The notes: generated from the letters alone by a model not told the origin. DNA of 64,000 nt from Mesorhizobium liriopis (GCF_024053505.1 NZ_JAMXQS010000008.1:248001-312000), one strand, 5' to 3'; shown: positions 1-10,278, counted from the first letter of the stretch. Numbers and translations: made by a program.

Positions 1-115
1 GCGCGGCTTCTCGCGCTTCGCTTTTTGGCGGCAGGAACCAGCCCGCTGCCAGAGTTTTCCGGCACACGCGCCGCATGAGGCGGCGAGCCTGCCACCGCAT
101 TCTCGGGAGCCCGCA
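1..115. other. Flank upstream of pstC, no assignable gene
   Basis: All three + frames lack a recognisable protein end. One frame stops at 76-78 and another at 117-119, so the tail of an upstream gene could lie here but cannot be named. In related bacteria phoR or pstS often precedes pstC. No Pho-box pair (CTGTCAT repeats) is visible. A GGGAG ribosome-binding site sits just before the pstC ATG at 116. Confidence 0.4.
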
Positions 116-1579
116 ATGACAGCGGCTGTTTTCGGCCTCATCATCCTGATCGGCGCCATCGGTTTCGTTGTCGGCCGCAGCCGTGCCGCCGGCCAATCGA
201 CGGCCCAGGGCAAGCTCCACTCGCTTCCGCACTATCATGGCTGGTGGGCGTTTCTGCTCGCGGTCGTGCCCGCAATCCTCTTCCTTCTCGTGTGGGATGT
301 CGGCTCCTCGGTCTATGCCGACCGCACCATGCTCGCTCAGGTCGAGGCCCATTCGGGCGAAGACCAGTCGGCCAGCCCGACGCTCGCCGGCAGCTTGACG
401 CGCTCGCTCGCCACCGCATTCAGCCGCCTCGACAGCGCGACCCTCGACGGCCTGCCCGCGACGGCGACCGAGCTCAAGCCGGTGCTCGCGCAGCACGGCA
501 TGAACCTCGCCGACAACGTTCAGGATTATATGATCCCGATCGCCAAGGAGGCTTCGGCGCGCGCCAAGAGCCTTTATCTGGCGGGTGCCGTGGTCGCGCT
601 GATCGCCTCGCTCGGCGGCGTCTTCATCGGCCTGTCGCAGGTTTCGCTCCGGGCACGTGCCCGCAACCGTGTCGAGCGCCTGCTGCGCTATGCGCTTCTC
701 GGCGCGTCCACCATCGCCATCATGACCACTGTCGGCATCGTGCTTTCGATGCTGTTTCAGACGATCACCTTCTTTTCGCAGGTGTCGCCGGTCGGGTTCT
801 TCTTCGGCACGGTCTGGGACCCGCGCTTCGCGGCTGCGGGCTCCGGTGGTTCGACCGGCCAGTTCGGCCTGATCCCGCTCCTTGCCGGCACGCTGTACAT
901 CGCGCTCGTCGCCCTTCTGGTCGCGGTCCCCATCGGCCTGATGGCCGCCGTCTACATGGCCGAATATGCCAAGCCGCATGTGCGCTCGATCGTGAAGCCC
1001 GCGCTCGAACTCCTCGCCGGTATCCCGACCATCGTCTACGGCATTTTCGCGCTCATCACGCTCGGCCCCTGGTTGCGCGACCTGAGTGCTGCGCTCACCG
1101 GCGGCTCGCCCTTCATTCAGGCGCAGAGCATCTTCACCGCCGGTCTCGTGATGGGCATCATGCTGATCCCGGTCGTGTCCTCGCTGTCCGATGACATCAT
1201 CACCGCCGTGCCCAAAGCCATGCGCGATGGCTCGCTGGGCCTGGGGGCCACGCGTTCGGAAACCATCAAGAAGGTGGTTTTGCCGGCAGCCCTTCCGGGC
1301 ATCGTGGGCGCCGTGCTGCTGACCGCCTCGCGCGCCATCGGCGAGACCATGATCGTGGTTCTGGCCGCCGGCGTTGCCGCCAACCTCACGATCAACCCGT
1401 TCGAGGCGATGACCACCATCACGGTGAAGATCGTCAATCAGCTGACGGGCGATCTCGAATTCAACTCGCCGCAGACGCTCGTCGCCTTCGCGCTCGGCAT
1501 GACGCTCTTCGTCGTCACGCTCGTCATGAACATCGCGGCCCTCTACATCGTCCGCAAGTACCGGGAGCAGTACGAATGA
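116..1579 (+). CDS. pstC: Phosphate ABC transporter permease PstC
   Basis: Inner-membrane permease that with PstA forms the channel of the high-affinity phosphate importer. The 487-residue product is longer than enterobacterial PstC because of an N-terminal extension: membrane segments near residues 1-20 and 43-63, a periplasmic stretch, then another segment near 152-173. The binding-protein-dependent permease domain fills the second half, with the EAA loop that contacts PstB near residues 366-402 (AMRDGSLGLGATRSETIKKV). The ATG has a GGGAG site upstream. It overlaps pstA by four bases (ATGA), so translation is probably coupled. A pstS binding-protein gene is not in this window. Confidence 0.95.
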   Translation: MTAAVFGLIILIGAIGFVVGRSRAAGQSTAQGKLHSLPHYHGWWAFLLAVVPAILFLLVWDVGSSVYADRTMLAQVEAHSGEDQSASPTLAGSLTRSLATAFSRLDSATLDGLPATATELKPVLAQHGMNLADNVQDYMIPIAKEASARAKSLYLAGAVVALIASLGGVFIGLSQVSLRARARNRVERLLRYALLGASTIAIMTTVGIVLSMLFQTITFFSQVSPVGFFFGTVWDPRFAAAGSGGSTGQFGLIPLLAGTLYIALVALLVAVPIGLMAAVYMAEYAKPHVRSIVKPALELLAGIPTIVYGIFALITLGPWLRDLSAALTGGSPFIQAQSIFTAGLVMGIMLIPVVSSLSDDIITAVPKAMRDGSLGLGATRSETIKKVVLPAALPGIVGAVLLTASRAIGETMIVVLAAGVAANLTINPFEAMTTITVKIVNQLTGDLEFNSPQTLVAFALGMTLFVVTLVMNIAALYIVRKYREQYE

Positions 1580-2895
1580 CCGACATCGCGTCTTCCGGCA
1601 CGCTCATCGACGCCAAGGCGCCGCCGCGCCGCGACATCGGCCTCAAGCGCCGCTACGCCGCCGAACGCCGCTTCCGCATCTATGGCATCCTGGCCGTTTC
1701 GGTCGGCCTGGTCTTTCTGGCCGTGATGCTCTTCTCGATCATCTCCCAGGGCTACACCGCGTTCAGCCAGACCGCGGTCACCCTGCCGATCACCTTCGAT
1801 CCAGCCGTGATCGACCCCAAGAACGAGCGAGAGAGCGATCCCACCAAGCTGCAGACCGCCAACTATCCTGCGCTTGCGCAAAAGGCCTTGGCCGAAAAAC
1901 TCGGCTTCGCCGCCAACGACCGGGCCGCCACCCGCCAGCTGCGCGGCTTCCTGTCGGACACCTCGCGCGTTCAGTTGCGTGACATCGTGATGGCCGACCC
2001 ATCTGTGATCGGTACCACGCGCGATGTGGAAATCCTGACCTCGGCCAATATCGACTCGGCCTTCAAGGGCCAGATCGACCTCGACGTGCCGGAAGCCAAC
2101 CGCAAGGTATCCGACCAGCAGGTCGGCTGGATGCGTAAGCTTTCTGAAGAGGGTGCGCTCGCCACTCGATTCAACACTGGCCTCTTCACCAATGGCGCTT
2201 CGAGCCGTCCGGAAAGTGCTGGCATGGGCGTCGCCATCGTCGGCTCCTTCTACATGATGCTGATCGTTCTGCTCGTGGCACTTCCCGTGGGCGTCGCGGC
2301 CTCGATCTATCTCGAGGAGTTCGCGCCCAAGACCAAGTTCACCGACCTGATCGAGGTGAACATCAACAACCTCGCGGCGGTGCCCTCCATCGTGTTCGGC
2401 TTGCTCGGCCTCGCCGTGTTCGTGAACTTTTTCGGCCTGCCGCGTTCGGCCTCGGTGGTCGGCGGTCTCGTGCTGACCTTGATGACGCTGCCGACCATCA
2501 TCATCGCGACCCGCGCGGCGCTCGTCGCCGTGCCGCCATCCATCCGCTCGGCGGCACTCGGTCTCGGCGCCTCGCGCATGCAGATGGTGTTCCACCATGT
2601 TCTGCCACTTGCCATGCCCGGCATCCTGACCGGCACGATCATCGGTCTTGCCCGCGCCTTGGGTGAAACCGCGCCGCTGCTCCTGATCGGCATGGTGGCC
2701 TTCGTGGCCGACATCCCCTCGACCCCGCTCGACCCGGCGACCGCATTGCCCGTGCAGATCTATATGTGGGCCAACGAAGCCGAACGCGCCTTCGTGGAGC
2801 GCCTGTCTGGCGCCATCATCATCCTGCTCATCTTCCTGATGGCCATGAACCTGACGGCGATCATCCTGCGCCGCAAGTTCGAGCGCCGGTGGTAG
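1576..2895 (+). CDS. pstA: Phosphate ABC transporter permease PstA
   Basis: Second permease of the phosphate importer. The 439-residue protein has an N-terminal membrane anchor near residues 35-58 and an unusually long periplasmic loop of about 150 residues before the conserved permease core. Such long PstA forms are known in alphaproteobacteria, against about 296 residues in E. coli. The EAA loop ([19 protein letters not shown]) lies near residues 320-355. The start overlaps the pstC stop by four bases and pstB follows after 13 bases, so all belong to one operon. Confidence 0.95.
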   Translation: MTDIASSGTLIDAKAPPRRDIGLKRRYAAERRFRIYGILAVSVGLVFLAVMLFSIISQGYTAFSQTAVTLPITFDPAVIDPKNERESDPTKLQTANYPALAQKALAEKLGFAANDRAATRQLRGFLSDTSRVQLRDIVMADPSVIGTTRDVEILTSANIDSAFKGQIDLDVPEANRKVSDQQVGWMRKLSEEGALATRFNTGLFTNGASSRPESAGMGVAIVGSFYMMLIVLLVALPVGVAASIYLEEFAPKTKFTDLIEVNINNLAAVPSIVFGLLGLAVFVNFFGLPRSASVVGGLVLTLMTLPTIIIATRAALVAVPPSIRSAALGLGASRMQMVFHHVLPLAMPGILTGTIIGLARALGETAPLLLIGMVAFVADIPSTPLDPATALPVQIYMWANEAERAFVERLSGAIIILLIFLMAMNLTAIILRRKFERRW

Positions 2896-2908
2896 AAGGA
2901 AAGCTCAC

Positions 2909-3733
2909 ATGAATCTCATGACAGGAAGCCAAGTGGAAAACGCAGTCCACCAGCAGACCGGCGGCGTCGAGAATACGCCTCTCAAGATGCGTGGCCGCAA
3001 GGTCAACGTCTTCTATGGTCCCAAGCAGGCGCTGTTCGGCGTCGATCTCGATGTGCGTCAGAACCAGGTGACGGCGCTGATCGGCCCCTCGGGCTGTGGC
3101 AAGTCCACCTTTCTGCGCTGCCTCAACCGCATGAACGACACGGTGGACAGCGCGCGCGTCGAGGGCGACATCACGCTCGACGGCGAGAACATCTACGATC
3201 CCAAGATCGATGTGGTGGAACTGCGCGCCCGCGTCGGCATGGTCTTCCAGAAGCCGAACCCGTTTCCGAAATCGATCTACGAGAACGTCGCCTACGGCCC
3301 GCGCATCCACGGGCTCGCGCGTCGCAAGGCGGATTTCGACGGCATCGTGGAGAAAAGCCTCCAGCGCGCCGGCCTCTGGTCGGAAGTGAAGGATCGTCTT
3401 CATGAGCCCGGCACCGGTCTCTCGGGCGGCCAGCAGCAGCGTCTCTGCATCGCGCGCGCCATCGCCGTGTCGCCGGAAGTGATCCTGATGGACGAGCCCT
3501 GCTCGGCGCTCGACCCGATCGCGACCGCGCGCATCGAGGAGCTGATCGACGAACTGCGCCAGAACTATACGATCGTGATCGTCACCCACTCCATGCAGCA
3601 GGCGGCCCGCGTGTCGCAGCGCACGGCGATGTTCCACCTCGGCAATCTGGTGGAAGAGGGCCCGACCGAGAAGATGTTCACCAACCCCGACGAGAAGCGC
3701 ACCCGCGACTACATCACGGGCCGCTACGGCTGA
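2909..3733 (+). CDS. pstB: Phosphate ABC transporter ATPase PstB
   Basis: Cytoplasmic ATPase that drives phosphate import. All ABC motifs are present: Walker [10 protein letters not shown] at residues 59-67, signature LSGGQQQR at 171-178, Walker B VILMDEP at 191-197 and the switch histidine at 227. Length is 274 residues against about 257 in E. coli, the excess being an N-terminal tail of about 20 residues. An AAGGAAAG ribosome-binding site precedes the ATG. A downstream in-frame ATG at codon 4 cannot be excluded as the true start. Confidence 0.96.
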   Translation: MNLMTGSQVENAVHQQTGGVENTPLKMRGRKVNVFYGPKQALFGVDLDVRQNQVTALIGPSGCGKSTFLRCLNRMNDTVDSARVEGDITLDGENIYDPKIDVVELRARVGMVFQKPNPFPKSIYENVAYGPRIHGLARRKADFDGIVEKSLQRAGLWSEVKDRLHEPGTGLSGGQQQRLCIARAIAVSPEVILMDEPCSALDPIATARIEELIDELRQNYTIVIVTHSMQQAARVSQRTAMFHLGNLVEEGPTEKMFTNPDEKRTRDYITGRYG

Positions 3734-3785
3734 TCGCGCCGGGACCAACCCCTCCCGGATCACCGAGACAGAACAGGCTGAGACA

Positions 3786-4493
3786 ATGGGCGAGCATACG
3801 GTTTCTTCCTTCGACCAGGAACTCGACGAGATCGACCGCCTGATCGTGCAGATGGGCACGCTGGCGCAGCGGATGGTGGGCGATTCCACCAAGGCCCTGC
3901 TTTCCGCCGACGAGCGGTTGGCGGCCCGTGTAATCTCCGAGGACGCGACGCTGGACGCCTTCCAGCGCGATCTCGACGCGCGTGTCATCACTTTGATCGG
4001 CAAGCGCCAGCCCATGGCGCAGGATCTGCGCGCAGCCGTCGGCGCGCTGCGCATGGCGGCCGATCTCGAGCGCATCGGCGATCTTGCCAAGAATGTCGCC
4101 AAGCGCGTCAATGCGGTGGGCCGCACACCGGTCTCCGAAACGCTGTCCAACAGCATCGAGGCGATGTCGCGCGTCGTGCAGGATGCGGTGAGCGACGTGC
4201 TCGACCACTACACCGCGCACAATGCGGAGGCCTTGCAGGCGCTGCGCGTGGACGACGAGAAGATCGACATCCGCTACACCGCGATCTTCCGCGAGCTCCT
4301 GACCTATATGATGGAAGACCCGCGCGTGATCACCACCTGCACGCATCTGCTCTTCTGCGCCAAGAACCTCGAACGCATCGGCGACCACGTCACCAACATC
4401 GCCGAGAACGCCTATTATGTGACGACCGGCCTGCAACTGCCCGCCAAGCGCCCCAAGCGCGACGAAACCATGCCGGCGGCGAGCGTGAGCTGA
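3786..4493 (+). CDS. phoU: Phosphate signalling protein PhoU
   Basis: Negative modulator that links the state of the Pst transporter to the PhoR/PhoB two-component system. The 235-residue all-helical protein has two PhoU repeats, each with the metal-binding motif region: ALRMAADLERIGDLAKNV near residues 90-107 and AKNLERIGDHVTNIAENAYY near 192-211. The ExxxD signatures in both repeats are intact. It lies 52 bases after pstB and 13 before phoB, the usual order in rhizobial pst operons. Confidence 0.95.
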   Translation: MGEHTVSSFDQELDEIDRLIVQMGTLAQRMVGDSTKALLSADERLAARVISEDATLDAFQRDLDARVITLIGKRQPMAQDLRAAVGALRMAADLERIGDLAKNVAKRVNAVGRTPVSETLSNSIEAMSRVVQDAVSDVLDHYTAHNAEALQALRVDDEKIDIRYTAIFRELLTYMMEDPRVITTCTHLLFCAKNLERIGDHVTNIAENAYYVTTGLQLPAKRPKRDETMPAASVS

Positions 4494-4506
4494 GGAGAAG
4501 GCCCGC

Positions 4507-5193
4507 ATGAACGCACGGATCATGGTGGTCGAGGACGAGGAATCGCTCGGCCTGCTTCTTCGCTACAATCTCGAAGCCGAAGGTTTCGCGGTCGAGGTGA
4601 TCGAGCGCGGCGACGAGGCGGATATCAGGCTGAAGGAAGAGGTGCCCGACCTTCTGGTGCTCGACTGGATGCTGCCGCAGGTGTCGGGCATCGAGCTTTG
4701 CCGCCGCCTTCGCCTGCGCAACGAGACCCGCGCCCTGCCGATCATCATGCTCACCGCGCGCGGTGAGGAAGCCGACCGGGTGAGGGGGCTTTCGACGGGT
4801 GCCGACGACTATCTTGTGAAGCCCTTCTCGACCCCCGAATTCGTGGCCCGCGTGCGCGCGCTCCTGCGCCGGGCCAAGCCGCAGGTTTTGTCCAACGTGC
4901 TTTCCGTCGGCGACATGGTGCTCGACCGCGAAGCGCATCGCGTCTGGCGCGCGCAGACCGAGCTCAAGCTCGGTCCTACCGAGTTCCGCCTGCTCGAATT
5001 CATGATGCGCCATCCCGGCCGTGTCTTTTCGCGCGGGCAGCTGCTCGACAAGGTTTGGGACGAGACGCTCGACATCGACGAACGCACGGTGGACGTCCAT
5101 GTCGGCCGCCTGCGCAAGGCCATCAATCCCGAAGGCATGACCGACAAGATCCGCACCGTGCGCGGCGCCGGCTACGCCATTCAGGAGCAGTGA
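4507..5193 (+). CDS. phoB: Phosphate regulon response regulator PhoB
   Basis: OmpR/PhoB-type transcription factor for phosphate starvation genes. The receiver domain has the acidic pair E9/D10, phosphoacceptor D53 (LVLDWMLP) and the conserved KPF lysine. The C-terminal winged helix ends with RTVRGAGY, typical of PhoB. Length (228 residues) is normal. It is the last gene of the pst operon and lies 30 bases from the end of the convergent ROK gene. The partner kinase PhoR is not in the window. Confidence 0.94.
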   Translation: MNARIMVVEDEESLGLLLRYNLEAEGFAVEVIERGDEADIRLKEEVPDLLVLDWMLPQVSGIELCRRLRLRNETRALPIIMLTARGEEADRVRGLSTGADDYLVKPFSTPEFVARVRALLRRAKPQVLSNVLSVGDMVLDREAHRVWRAQTELKLGPTEFRLLEFMMRHPGRVFSRGQLLDKVWDETLDIDERTVDVHVGRLRKAINPEGMTDKIRTVRGAGYAIQEQ

Positions 5194-5223
5194 CCCTCCC
5201 GCTCGAGGCGTAGTGCGGCCGGA

Positions 5224-6453
5224 TCAGCCGGCGAGCGCGATGCCGGGCGAAAAGATTTCCTCGTCGAGGTGCTGAAGCGCGCGGAGCGCGGAGCCTTGGC
5301 GGATCAAGGGCATTTCGTCGGGCTCGAGAGCAAATGCGATGTTGCCGGCGCGCGCCCCGCCTGCGGTCGCCTGGAGCCCGCGACGCAAGCCCGGTTTCAT
5401 CAGGTCGAAGGCCTGGGTGTTGGCGCCGACAAAGGTGACGGGCAGGGGGTCGACAAGCGCGAAGAGGCTGCCCAAGCCCAGACCGATGGCTTCGCCTGCC
5501 TTGTCGAAAGCCTTTTGTTCGAGCGGCGAACCGTTCCGCGCGGCATTGACCAGTTTTGTCATATCGGCCGTGCTGATATTGGAAAGCGGCTGGACCTTCT
5601 CACCGTTTCCTGCCGCCGCACGGGCAATCGCATAGCTGCCGGCATAGGCCTCGACGCAGCCATACTTGCCGCAGCGGCAAAGCGCGCCGCCGGGGTGCAG
5701 CATCAGGTGACCGAACTCGGCACCCGAAGAATGCGTGCCCGAGAAGATGCGCCCATCGAGCACGATGCCCATGCCGATGCCGTGTGACAGCAGGACCACC
5801 GCGAAATCCCGCTGCCGCCGCGCCGTGTTCGCGCTCATCAGGGCGGTGGCGATCATCGAGCAGTCGTTCTCGACGCCGGTCGGCACGCCCGTGCGGCGCT
5901 CGATGAGATCGGCGAAACCCAGACCCGTCCATGGTGTGATCGGCGTCCAGACCATCTCGCGGCCCGCTCGATCCGTGATGCCCTGCACGGCGAGAACAAC
6001 GCGCAGAACAGGACCGGCGGCCTTTTGCGCGGCGTGCTCCACCAGTTCGGCGACGATGCCGGAAACCTCGTCCTCCAGCGCGGCGGCTGATATCCGGAGA
6101 GTGTCGAGGCGTTTGGCGCGATCGGCGATGGTAGTGCCGGCATAATCGAGAAGTGCGGCCGACAGGTGGTTGAGCGTCAGCGTCGCGACCACCACCGTGC
6201 CTGCCCGAGGATCGAGTGCGAGCCCGACCTGCGGGCGTCCGCGCTTGAGAATGGCGGCAGGTTCCTCCGCCTCGATCTCGCGCAGCGCGCCTTCCGTGAT
6301 CAGACCGGCGGAAATGGCCGAAACGGTCGAAGCGCTGAAACCGGTCGCATTCGCGATCTGGGTTCGCGAGACCTGCCCGACCTTGCGCACCGATGAGAGT
6401 ACCAGAAGCCGGTTGTTGCGCCTGAGATCGTCGTGGCGGATGCCGCTCGCCAT
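5224..6453 (-). CDS. ROK-family transcriptional repressor (XylR-like)
   Basis: Probable sugar-responsive repressor of the divergent xylFHG-type genes. Start is placed at the ATG at 6453, which has a strong GGGGAGGAAGG site upstream; a longer reading frame reaches 6537 without such a site. The 409-residue protein begins with a winged helix-turn-helix near residues 20-60 (SRTQIANATGFSASTVS), followed by a ROK sugar-kinase-like domain. It carries the zinc motif CRCGKYGCVE near residue 258. The ligand is inferred from the neighbouring transporter and not shown by the sequence. Confidence 0.88.
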   Translation of the reverse strand: MASGIRHDDLRRNNRLLVLSSVRKVGQVSRTQIANATGFSASTVSAISAGLITEGALREIEAEEPAAILKRGRPQVGLALDPRAGTVVVATLTLNHLSAALLDYAGTTIADRAKRLDTLRISAAALEDEVSGIVAELVEHAAQKAAGPVLRVVLAVQGITDRAGREMVWTPITPWTGLGFADLIERRTGVPTGVENDCSMIATALMSANTARRQRDFAVVLLSHGIGMGIVLDGRIFSGTHSSGAEFGHLMLHPGGALCRCGKYGCVEAYAGSYAIARAAAGNGEKVQPLSNISTADMTKLVNAARNGSPLEQKAFDKAGEAIGLGLGSLFALVDPLPVTFVGANTQAFDLMKPGLRRGLQATAGGARAGNIAFALEPDEMPLIRQGSALRALQHLDEEIFSPGIALAG

Positions 6454-6511
6454 GTCCTTCCTCCCCTGAAACGGCTCGCGCCCGTTCCGCCCATGCTTGT
6501 TGCCAATCATA

Positions 6512-6560
6512 TTGACAGAGGAGGCCGCCTCGGTCACTATTTTTTCGGACCTCGAAAAAA
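6512..6560 (+). promoter_or_regulatory. xylF promoter with overlapping palindromic operator
   Basis: A TTGACA at 6512-6517 and CACTAT at 6535-6540 are separated by 17 bases, a good sigma-70 spacing. Immediately at and after the -10 lies an inverted repeat TTTTTTCG-GACCT-CGAAAAAA at 6540-6560, with perfect 8-base arms. Its position over the expected transcription start fits a repressor site for the adjacent ROK protein, which is an inference. Confidence 0.65.
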
Positions 6561-6634
6561 AGAGGTCGGGTTGGTCGCTTCGGCTTCAACAGGCTGCATC
6601 GCACGGGAGCGCGATGCTTATCGGGAGGAACATC

Positions 6635-7675
6635 ATGAAAAAATTCGCAACCGCCATTCTGGCGGGCGTCGCCATGACCGTGGCGCTCGGCGGCGTCGCA
6701 TCCGCCAAGGACAAGGTGATCGGCGTGTCCTGGTCGAACTTCCAGGAAGAGCGCTGGAAGACCGACGAAGCCGCGATCAAGAAGGCGCTGGAAGCGGCCG
6801 GCGACAAGTACATCTCCGCCGACGCGCAGTCCTCGGCCTCCAAGCAGCTCACCGATGTAGAAAGCCTGATCTCGCAGGGTGCCAACGCGCTGATCATCCT
6901 CGCGCAGGACGCTTCGGCCATCGGGCCCGCCGTGCAGAAGGCGCTCGACGAAGGCATTCCGGTGATCGCCTATGACCGTCTGATCGACAATCCGGACGTG
7001 TTCTATCTCACCTTCGACAACAAGGAAGTGGGCCGCATGGAAGCCCGCGAAGTGTTCAAGGTGAAGCCCGAAGGCAACTATGTCTTCATCAAGGGCAACG
7101 GTGCCGATCCGAATGCTGACTTCCTGTTCGAAGGCCAGATGGAAGTGCTGAAGGAGGCCATCGACGCCGGCAAGATCAAGAATGTCGGCGAGGCCTATAC
7201 GGATGGCTGGCTGCCGGCCAACGCGCAGAAGAACATGGAGCAGTTCCTGACCACCAACGACAACAAGGTCGATGCGGTGGTGGCGTCCAATGACGGCACG
7301 GCGGGCGGCGCCATCGCGGCGCTCGACGCGCAAGGTCTCGCGGGCTCCGTGCCGGTTTCGGGCCAGGACGCAGACCACGCCGCGCTCAACCGCGTGGCGC
7401 TCGGCACGCAGACGGTCTCGATCTGGAAGGACTCGCGCGAACTCGGCCGCAACGCCGCCGAGATCGCCTCGCAGCTGGCCGACGGCAAGGCCGCCGATCA
7501 GGTGGCAGGCGTCACCAAGTTCAAGACCCCCGGCGGCAACGAGCCCGTCTCGCTGTTCCTGACCCCCATCCCGATCACCAAGACCAACCTGAACGCCGTG
7601 ATCGAGGCGGGCTGGGTCACGAAGGATGTGGTCTGCGCCGGTGTGACGGCCGGTTCGGTCGACGCCTGCAAGTAA
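6635..7675 (+). CDS. xylF: D-xylose-type sugar ABC transporter periplasmic binding protein
   Basis: Periplasmic receptor of a CUT2-type sugar importer. The ATG at 6635 is preceded by GGGAGGAA and opens a signal peptide (cleavage expected after VASA, about residue 23). The mature part closely follows E. coli XylF in landmark segments: [12 protein letters not shown]-type [38 protein letters not shown] and SGQDAD. Length is 346 residues. D-xylose is the likely substrate from this resemblance, though related receptors for other pentoses exist. It is first in the operon, 97 bases before the permease, with a stable hairpin in the gap. Confidence 0.88.
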   Translation: MKKFATAILAGVAMTVALGGVASAKDKVIGVSWSNFQEERWKTDEAAIKKALEAAGDKYISADAQSSASKQLTDVESLISQGANALIILAQDASAIGPAVQKALDEGIPVIAYDRLIDNPDVFYLTFDNKEVGRMEAREVFKVKPEGNYVFIKGNGADPNADFLFEGQMEVLKEAIDAGKIKNVGEAYTDGWLPANAQKNMEQFLTTNDNKVDAVVASNDGTAGGAIAALDAQGLAGSVPVSGQDADHAALNRVALGTQTVSIWKDSRELGRNAAEIASQLADGKAADQVAGVTKFKTPGGNEPVSLFLTPIPITKTNLNAVIEAGWVTKDVVCAGVTAGSVDACK

Positions 7676-7684
7676 GCATGAAAT

Positions 7685-7721
7685 GGTCCGCCGCGCTTTT
7701 TGAGGAGAAGCGCGGCGGACC
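7685..7721 (+). other. Intercistronic hairpin between xylF and xylH
   Basis: A perfect 14-base inverted repeat, GGTCCGCCGCGCTT at 7685-7698 and its complement at 7708-7721, with a 9-base loop. No U-run follows, so it is not a simple terminator. In transporter operons such hairpins commonly protect the binding-protein message and lower downstream expression; that role is inferred here. Confidence 0.7.
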
Positions 7722-7772
7722 GGCCATCCGGCTGGCGGCCTGCCATTCATAAGGCCGCATGGGGAGGAGAGC

Positions 7773-9089
7773 ATGGCTGATACGGCCACCGGTGCCGCGC
7801 CCGACCGCGCGCGCGCAAGCGAACAAGGCGCTGTCGGACGCTTTCTGCAGGCGACCGAAATCGACACCCGCATGCTCGGCATGGTCGGCGCGCTGGTCCT
7901 GATCTGGCTCGGCCTGCACTTCCTGTCGGGCGGGCTATTTCTCACCCCGCGCAACCTCTGGAACCTGTCCGTCCAGTCCGCCTCCATCGCCGTCATGGCG
8001 ACGGGCATGGTGCTCGTCATCGTCACGCGCAATATCGACCTGTCCGTGGGCTCGATCCTCGGCTTCGTCGGCATGATCATGGGCGTGCTGCAGGTGACGA
8101 TCCTGCCGCAGATGGCAGGCATCGCCCAAGGCAGTCCCGCTCTCTGGATCCTGGCGCTTCTCGCAGGCCTCGGCGTCAGCCTGCTGATCGGTGCGTTCCA
8201 GGGCTTCCTCGTCGCCTATCTTTCCATTCCCGCCTTTATCGTCACGCTGGGTGGCCTCCTCGTCTGGCGTGGTGCCGCTTGGTGGGTCACGAGCGGCCAG
8301 ACGGTGGCGCCGATGAACCCCACCTTTCGCCTGATCGGCGGTGGGCCCGAAGGCTCGATCGGCGCTTTCTGGAGCTGGGTCGTGGGCCTCGCGGCCTGTG
8401 CCGCTGTGGCGGTCCTTCTTGCCAATGGGCGACGCCAGCGGCGGCGCTTCAAATTCCCGCAGCGGCCGGTCTGGGCGGAGGTGTTTCTGGGCGCGCTGGC
8501 CTGCGTGCTGATCCTCGGCGCGGTCGGCGTCGCCAATTCCTATCCATGGCCCGCTGCCATCGTGCGCCGCTACGCGCAGGCCAACAACCTTTCAGTGCCG
8601 GATGGCGGATTGTTCATCGCGCATGGCATCGCGATTCCCGTCCTGATCGCCGTCGCGGTCGGCATCGTCATGACGTTTCTCACGAACCGCACGCGCTTCG
8701 GCCGCTACGTCTTCGCCATTGGCGGCAATCCGGAAGCAGCAGCACTTGCCGGCATCAACACGCGCTGGGTGCTGTTGAAGATCTTCGCGCTGATGGGCCT
8801 GCTCGCCGGCGTGGCCGCTGCCATCTCCACGGCGCGCCTCAATGCCGCCACCAACGCACAGGGCACGCTGGACGAGCTGCTGACCATCGCCGCAGCCGTG
8901 ATCGGCGGGACCTCGCTCGCGGGCGGTGCCGGGACCATTGCGGGCGCCATGCTCGGCGCGCTGCTGATGCAATCGCTGCAATCGGGCATGGTGCTTCTCG
9001 GCATCGACACGCCCTTGCAGAACATCGTGGTGGGTGCCGTGCTCGTGGTCGCCGTCTGGCTCGACACGCTTTACCGCAAGCGAGCCTGA
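7773..9089 (+). CDS. xylH: Sugar ABC transporter permease (XylH type)
   Basis: Integral membrane permease of the CUT2 family, 438 residues with about ten or more hydrophobic segments and the family landmarks [20 protein letters not shown] near residues 72-91 and [20 protein letters not shown] near residues 313-332. The SLAGGAGTI stretch near residue 382 is typical of XylH and RbsC. It follows xylF and lies 14 bases before the ATPase gene, with GGGGAGGAG before its ATG. It would pair with two copies of the half-size ATPase encoded next. Confidence 0.9.
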   Translation: MADTATGAAPDRARASEQGAVGRFLQATEIDTRMLGMVGALVLIWLGLHFLSGGLFLTPRNLWNLSVQSASIAVMATGMVLVIVTRNIDLSVGSILGFVGMIMGVLQVTILPQMAGIAQGSPALWILALLAGLGVSLLIGAFQGFLVAYLSIPAFIVTLGGLLVWRGAAWWVTSGQTVAPMNPTFRLIGGGPEGSIGAFWSWVVGLAACAAVAVLLANGRRQRRRFKFPQRPVWAEVFLGALACVLILGAVGVANSYPWPAAIVRRYAQANNLSVPDGGLFIAHGIAIPVLIAVAVGIVMTFLTNRTRFGRYVFAIGGNPEAAALAGINTRWVLLKIFALMGLLAGVAAAISTARLNAATNAQGTLDELLTIAAAVIGGTSLAGGAGTIAGAMLGALLMQSLQSGMVLLGIDTPLQNIVVGAVLVVAVWLDTLYRKRA

Positions 9090-9103
9090 GAAGGAGAGGG
9101 ACC

Positions 9104-9892
9104 ATGGACAATCACGCAGCCCCGCTCGTCGAGATGCGCGACATCTCGATCGCATTCGGCGGCATCCGTGCGGTCGATGGGGCGTCGATCGACCTCTATC
9201 CCGGTGAGGTCGTCGCACTTCTCGGCCATAACGGTGCCGGCAAATCGACGCTGATCAAGATCCTGTCGGGCGCCTACAAGCGCGATGCCGGCACGATCCT
9301 CGTCAATGGTGAAGAGGCGTCGATCGCAAACCCGCGCGACGCCAAGAAATACGGCATCGAGACGATCTACCAGACGCTCGCGCTCGCCGACAATGTCGAT
9401 GCCGCCGCCAATCTCTTTCTCGGCCGCGAGATCATGACACCCTTCGGCACGCTGGACGATGCCGCGATGGAAGCCAAGGCACGCGAGGTGATGGGGCGGC
9501 TCAATCCGCGCTTCCAGCGCTTCAAGGAGCCGGTGGTGAAGCTGTCGGGCGGCCAGCGCCAGTCGGTGGCAATCGCGCGCGCGATCCTTTTCGACGCGCG
9601 CATCCTGATCATGGACGAGCCGACGGCGGCGCTCGGACCGCAGGAAACCGCGCAGGTCAGCGAACTCGTGATGCAGCTCAAGAAGGAAGGCATCGGCATC
9701 TTCCTGATCAGCCACGACATCCATGATGTGTTCGATCTGGCCGACCGCGTCTGCGTGATGAAGAACGGGCGCGTCGTCGGCACGGCACGGACCAGCGATG
9801 TCACGCAGGACGAAGTGCTCGGCATGATCATCCTCGGCAAATGCCCGCCGGGTGCCGTGCCGGGGCCGGGCGCCATGACGCTCGCCGCCTGA
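9104..9892 (+). CDS. xylG: Sugar ABC transporter ATP-binding protein, single-domain (XylG/FrcA-like)
   Basis: ATPase of the sugar importer. Start at the ATG at 9104 with AAGGAGAG upstream. Walker [10 protein letters not shown] is at residues 41-49, the signature LSGGQRQS near 147-154, and Walker B ILIMDEP near 167-173. The protein has 262 residues and only one nucleotide-binding domain, whereas E. coli XylG and RbsA have two fused domains of about 500 residues; FrcA-type transporters of rhizobia are also half-size. A terminator follows within 20 bases. Confidence 0.88.
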   Translation: MDNHAAPLVEMRDISIAFGGIRAVDGASIDLYPGEVVALLGHNGAGKSTLIKILSGAYKRDAGTILVNGEEASIANPRDAKKYGIETIYQTLALADNVDAAANLFLGREIMTPFGTLDDAAMEAKAREVMGRLNPRFQRFKEPVVKLSGGQRQSVAIARAILFDARILIMDEPTAALGPQETAQVSELVMQLKKEGIGIFLISHDIHDVFDLADRVCVMKNGRVVGTARTSDVTQDEVLGMIILGKCPPGAVPGPGAMTLAA

Positions 9893-9910
9893 ACGTCGAA
9901 CCCTAAAGAA

Positions 9911-9932
9911 AAAGGCCCCGAAAGGGGCCTTT
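9911..9932 (+). terminator. Intrinsic terminator after xylG
   Basis: AAAGGCCCC at 9911-9919, loop GAAA, GGGGCCTTT at 9924-9932, followed by TCCGTTT. It lies between the xylG stop and the convergent lipoprotein gene and could act in both directions. Confidence 0.85.
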
Positions 9933-9954
9933 TCCGTTTGAACCTCGGCTCGGA

Positions 9955-10206
9955 TCAGCAGCGGGCCGTGTAGACGTTGCCGCGGCGATCGCGATAGCGG
10001 CAATAGCCCGGATCGGCAGCCTTGCCGATGAGGTAACCGCCGACCGCACCGGCACCTGCGCCGATCAGCGCGCCGGTCGTGTCGCCGGCGATGCCGCCGA
10101 TCACAGCGCCGCCGACAGCACCAGCCGTCGCAGTCTTTTCGGCCGTGGTGCAGCCGGTCACGCCGAGCGTGGTCACCAGCCCCAGGGCAAGCATGAACTT
10201 CTTCAT
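9955..10206 (-). CDS. Small glycine-zipper lipoprotein
   Basis: The 83-residue product has a lipoprotein signal peptide with lipobox LGVTGC (Cys19) and then a glycine-zipper segment (AVGGAVIGGIAGDTTGALIGAGAGAVGG) of the kind found in 17 kDa antigen-like envelope proteins. The tail (YCRYRDRRGNVYTARC) is basic. Start at the ATG at 10206, preceded by TGAGGGAG. Likely anchored in the outer membrane; function unknown. A near-consensus EcfG promoter lies about 70 bases upstream. Confidence 0.8.
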   Translation of the reverse strand: MKKFMLALGLVTTLGVTGCTTAEKTATAGAVGGAVIGGIAGDTTGALIGAGAGAVGGYLIGKAADPGYCRYRDRRGNVYTARC

Positions 10207-10278
10207 TGAAAACTCCCTCACTTGGATCGTTTTGCCGGTCCAGGCAGATGGTTCACATCTGCCCTCTCGCCAGCCCTC

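Noticed and set aside
34-58. GGAAC before pstC as an EcfG promoter
   Set aside because: The -10 position reads TTTT; only the -35 matches, which is expected by chance in GC-rich DNA.
5600-8122. Very long minus-strand open frame (840 codons) across the ROK gene and xylFH
   Set aside because: It is rich in Arg/His with no domain, lacks a ribosome-binding site and is the shadow of GC-rich real genes with clear families on other frames.
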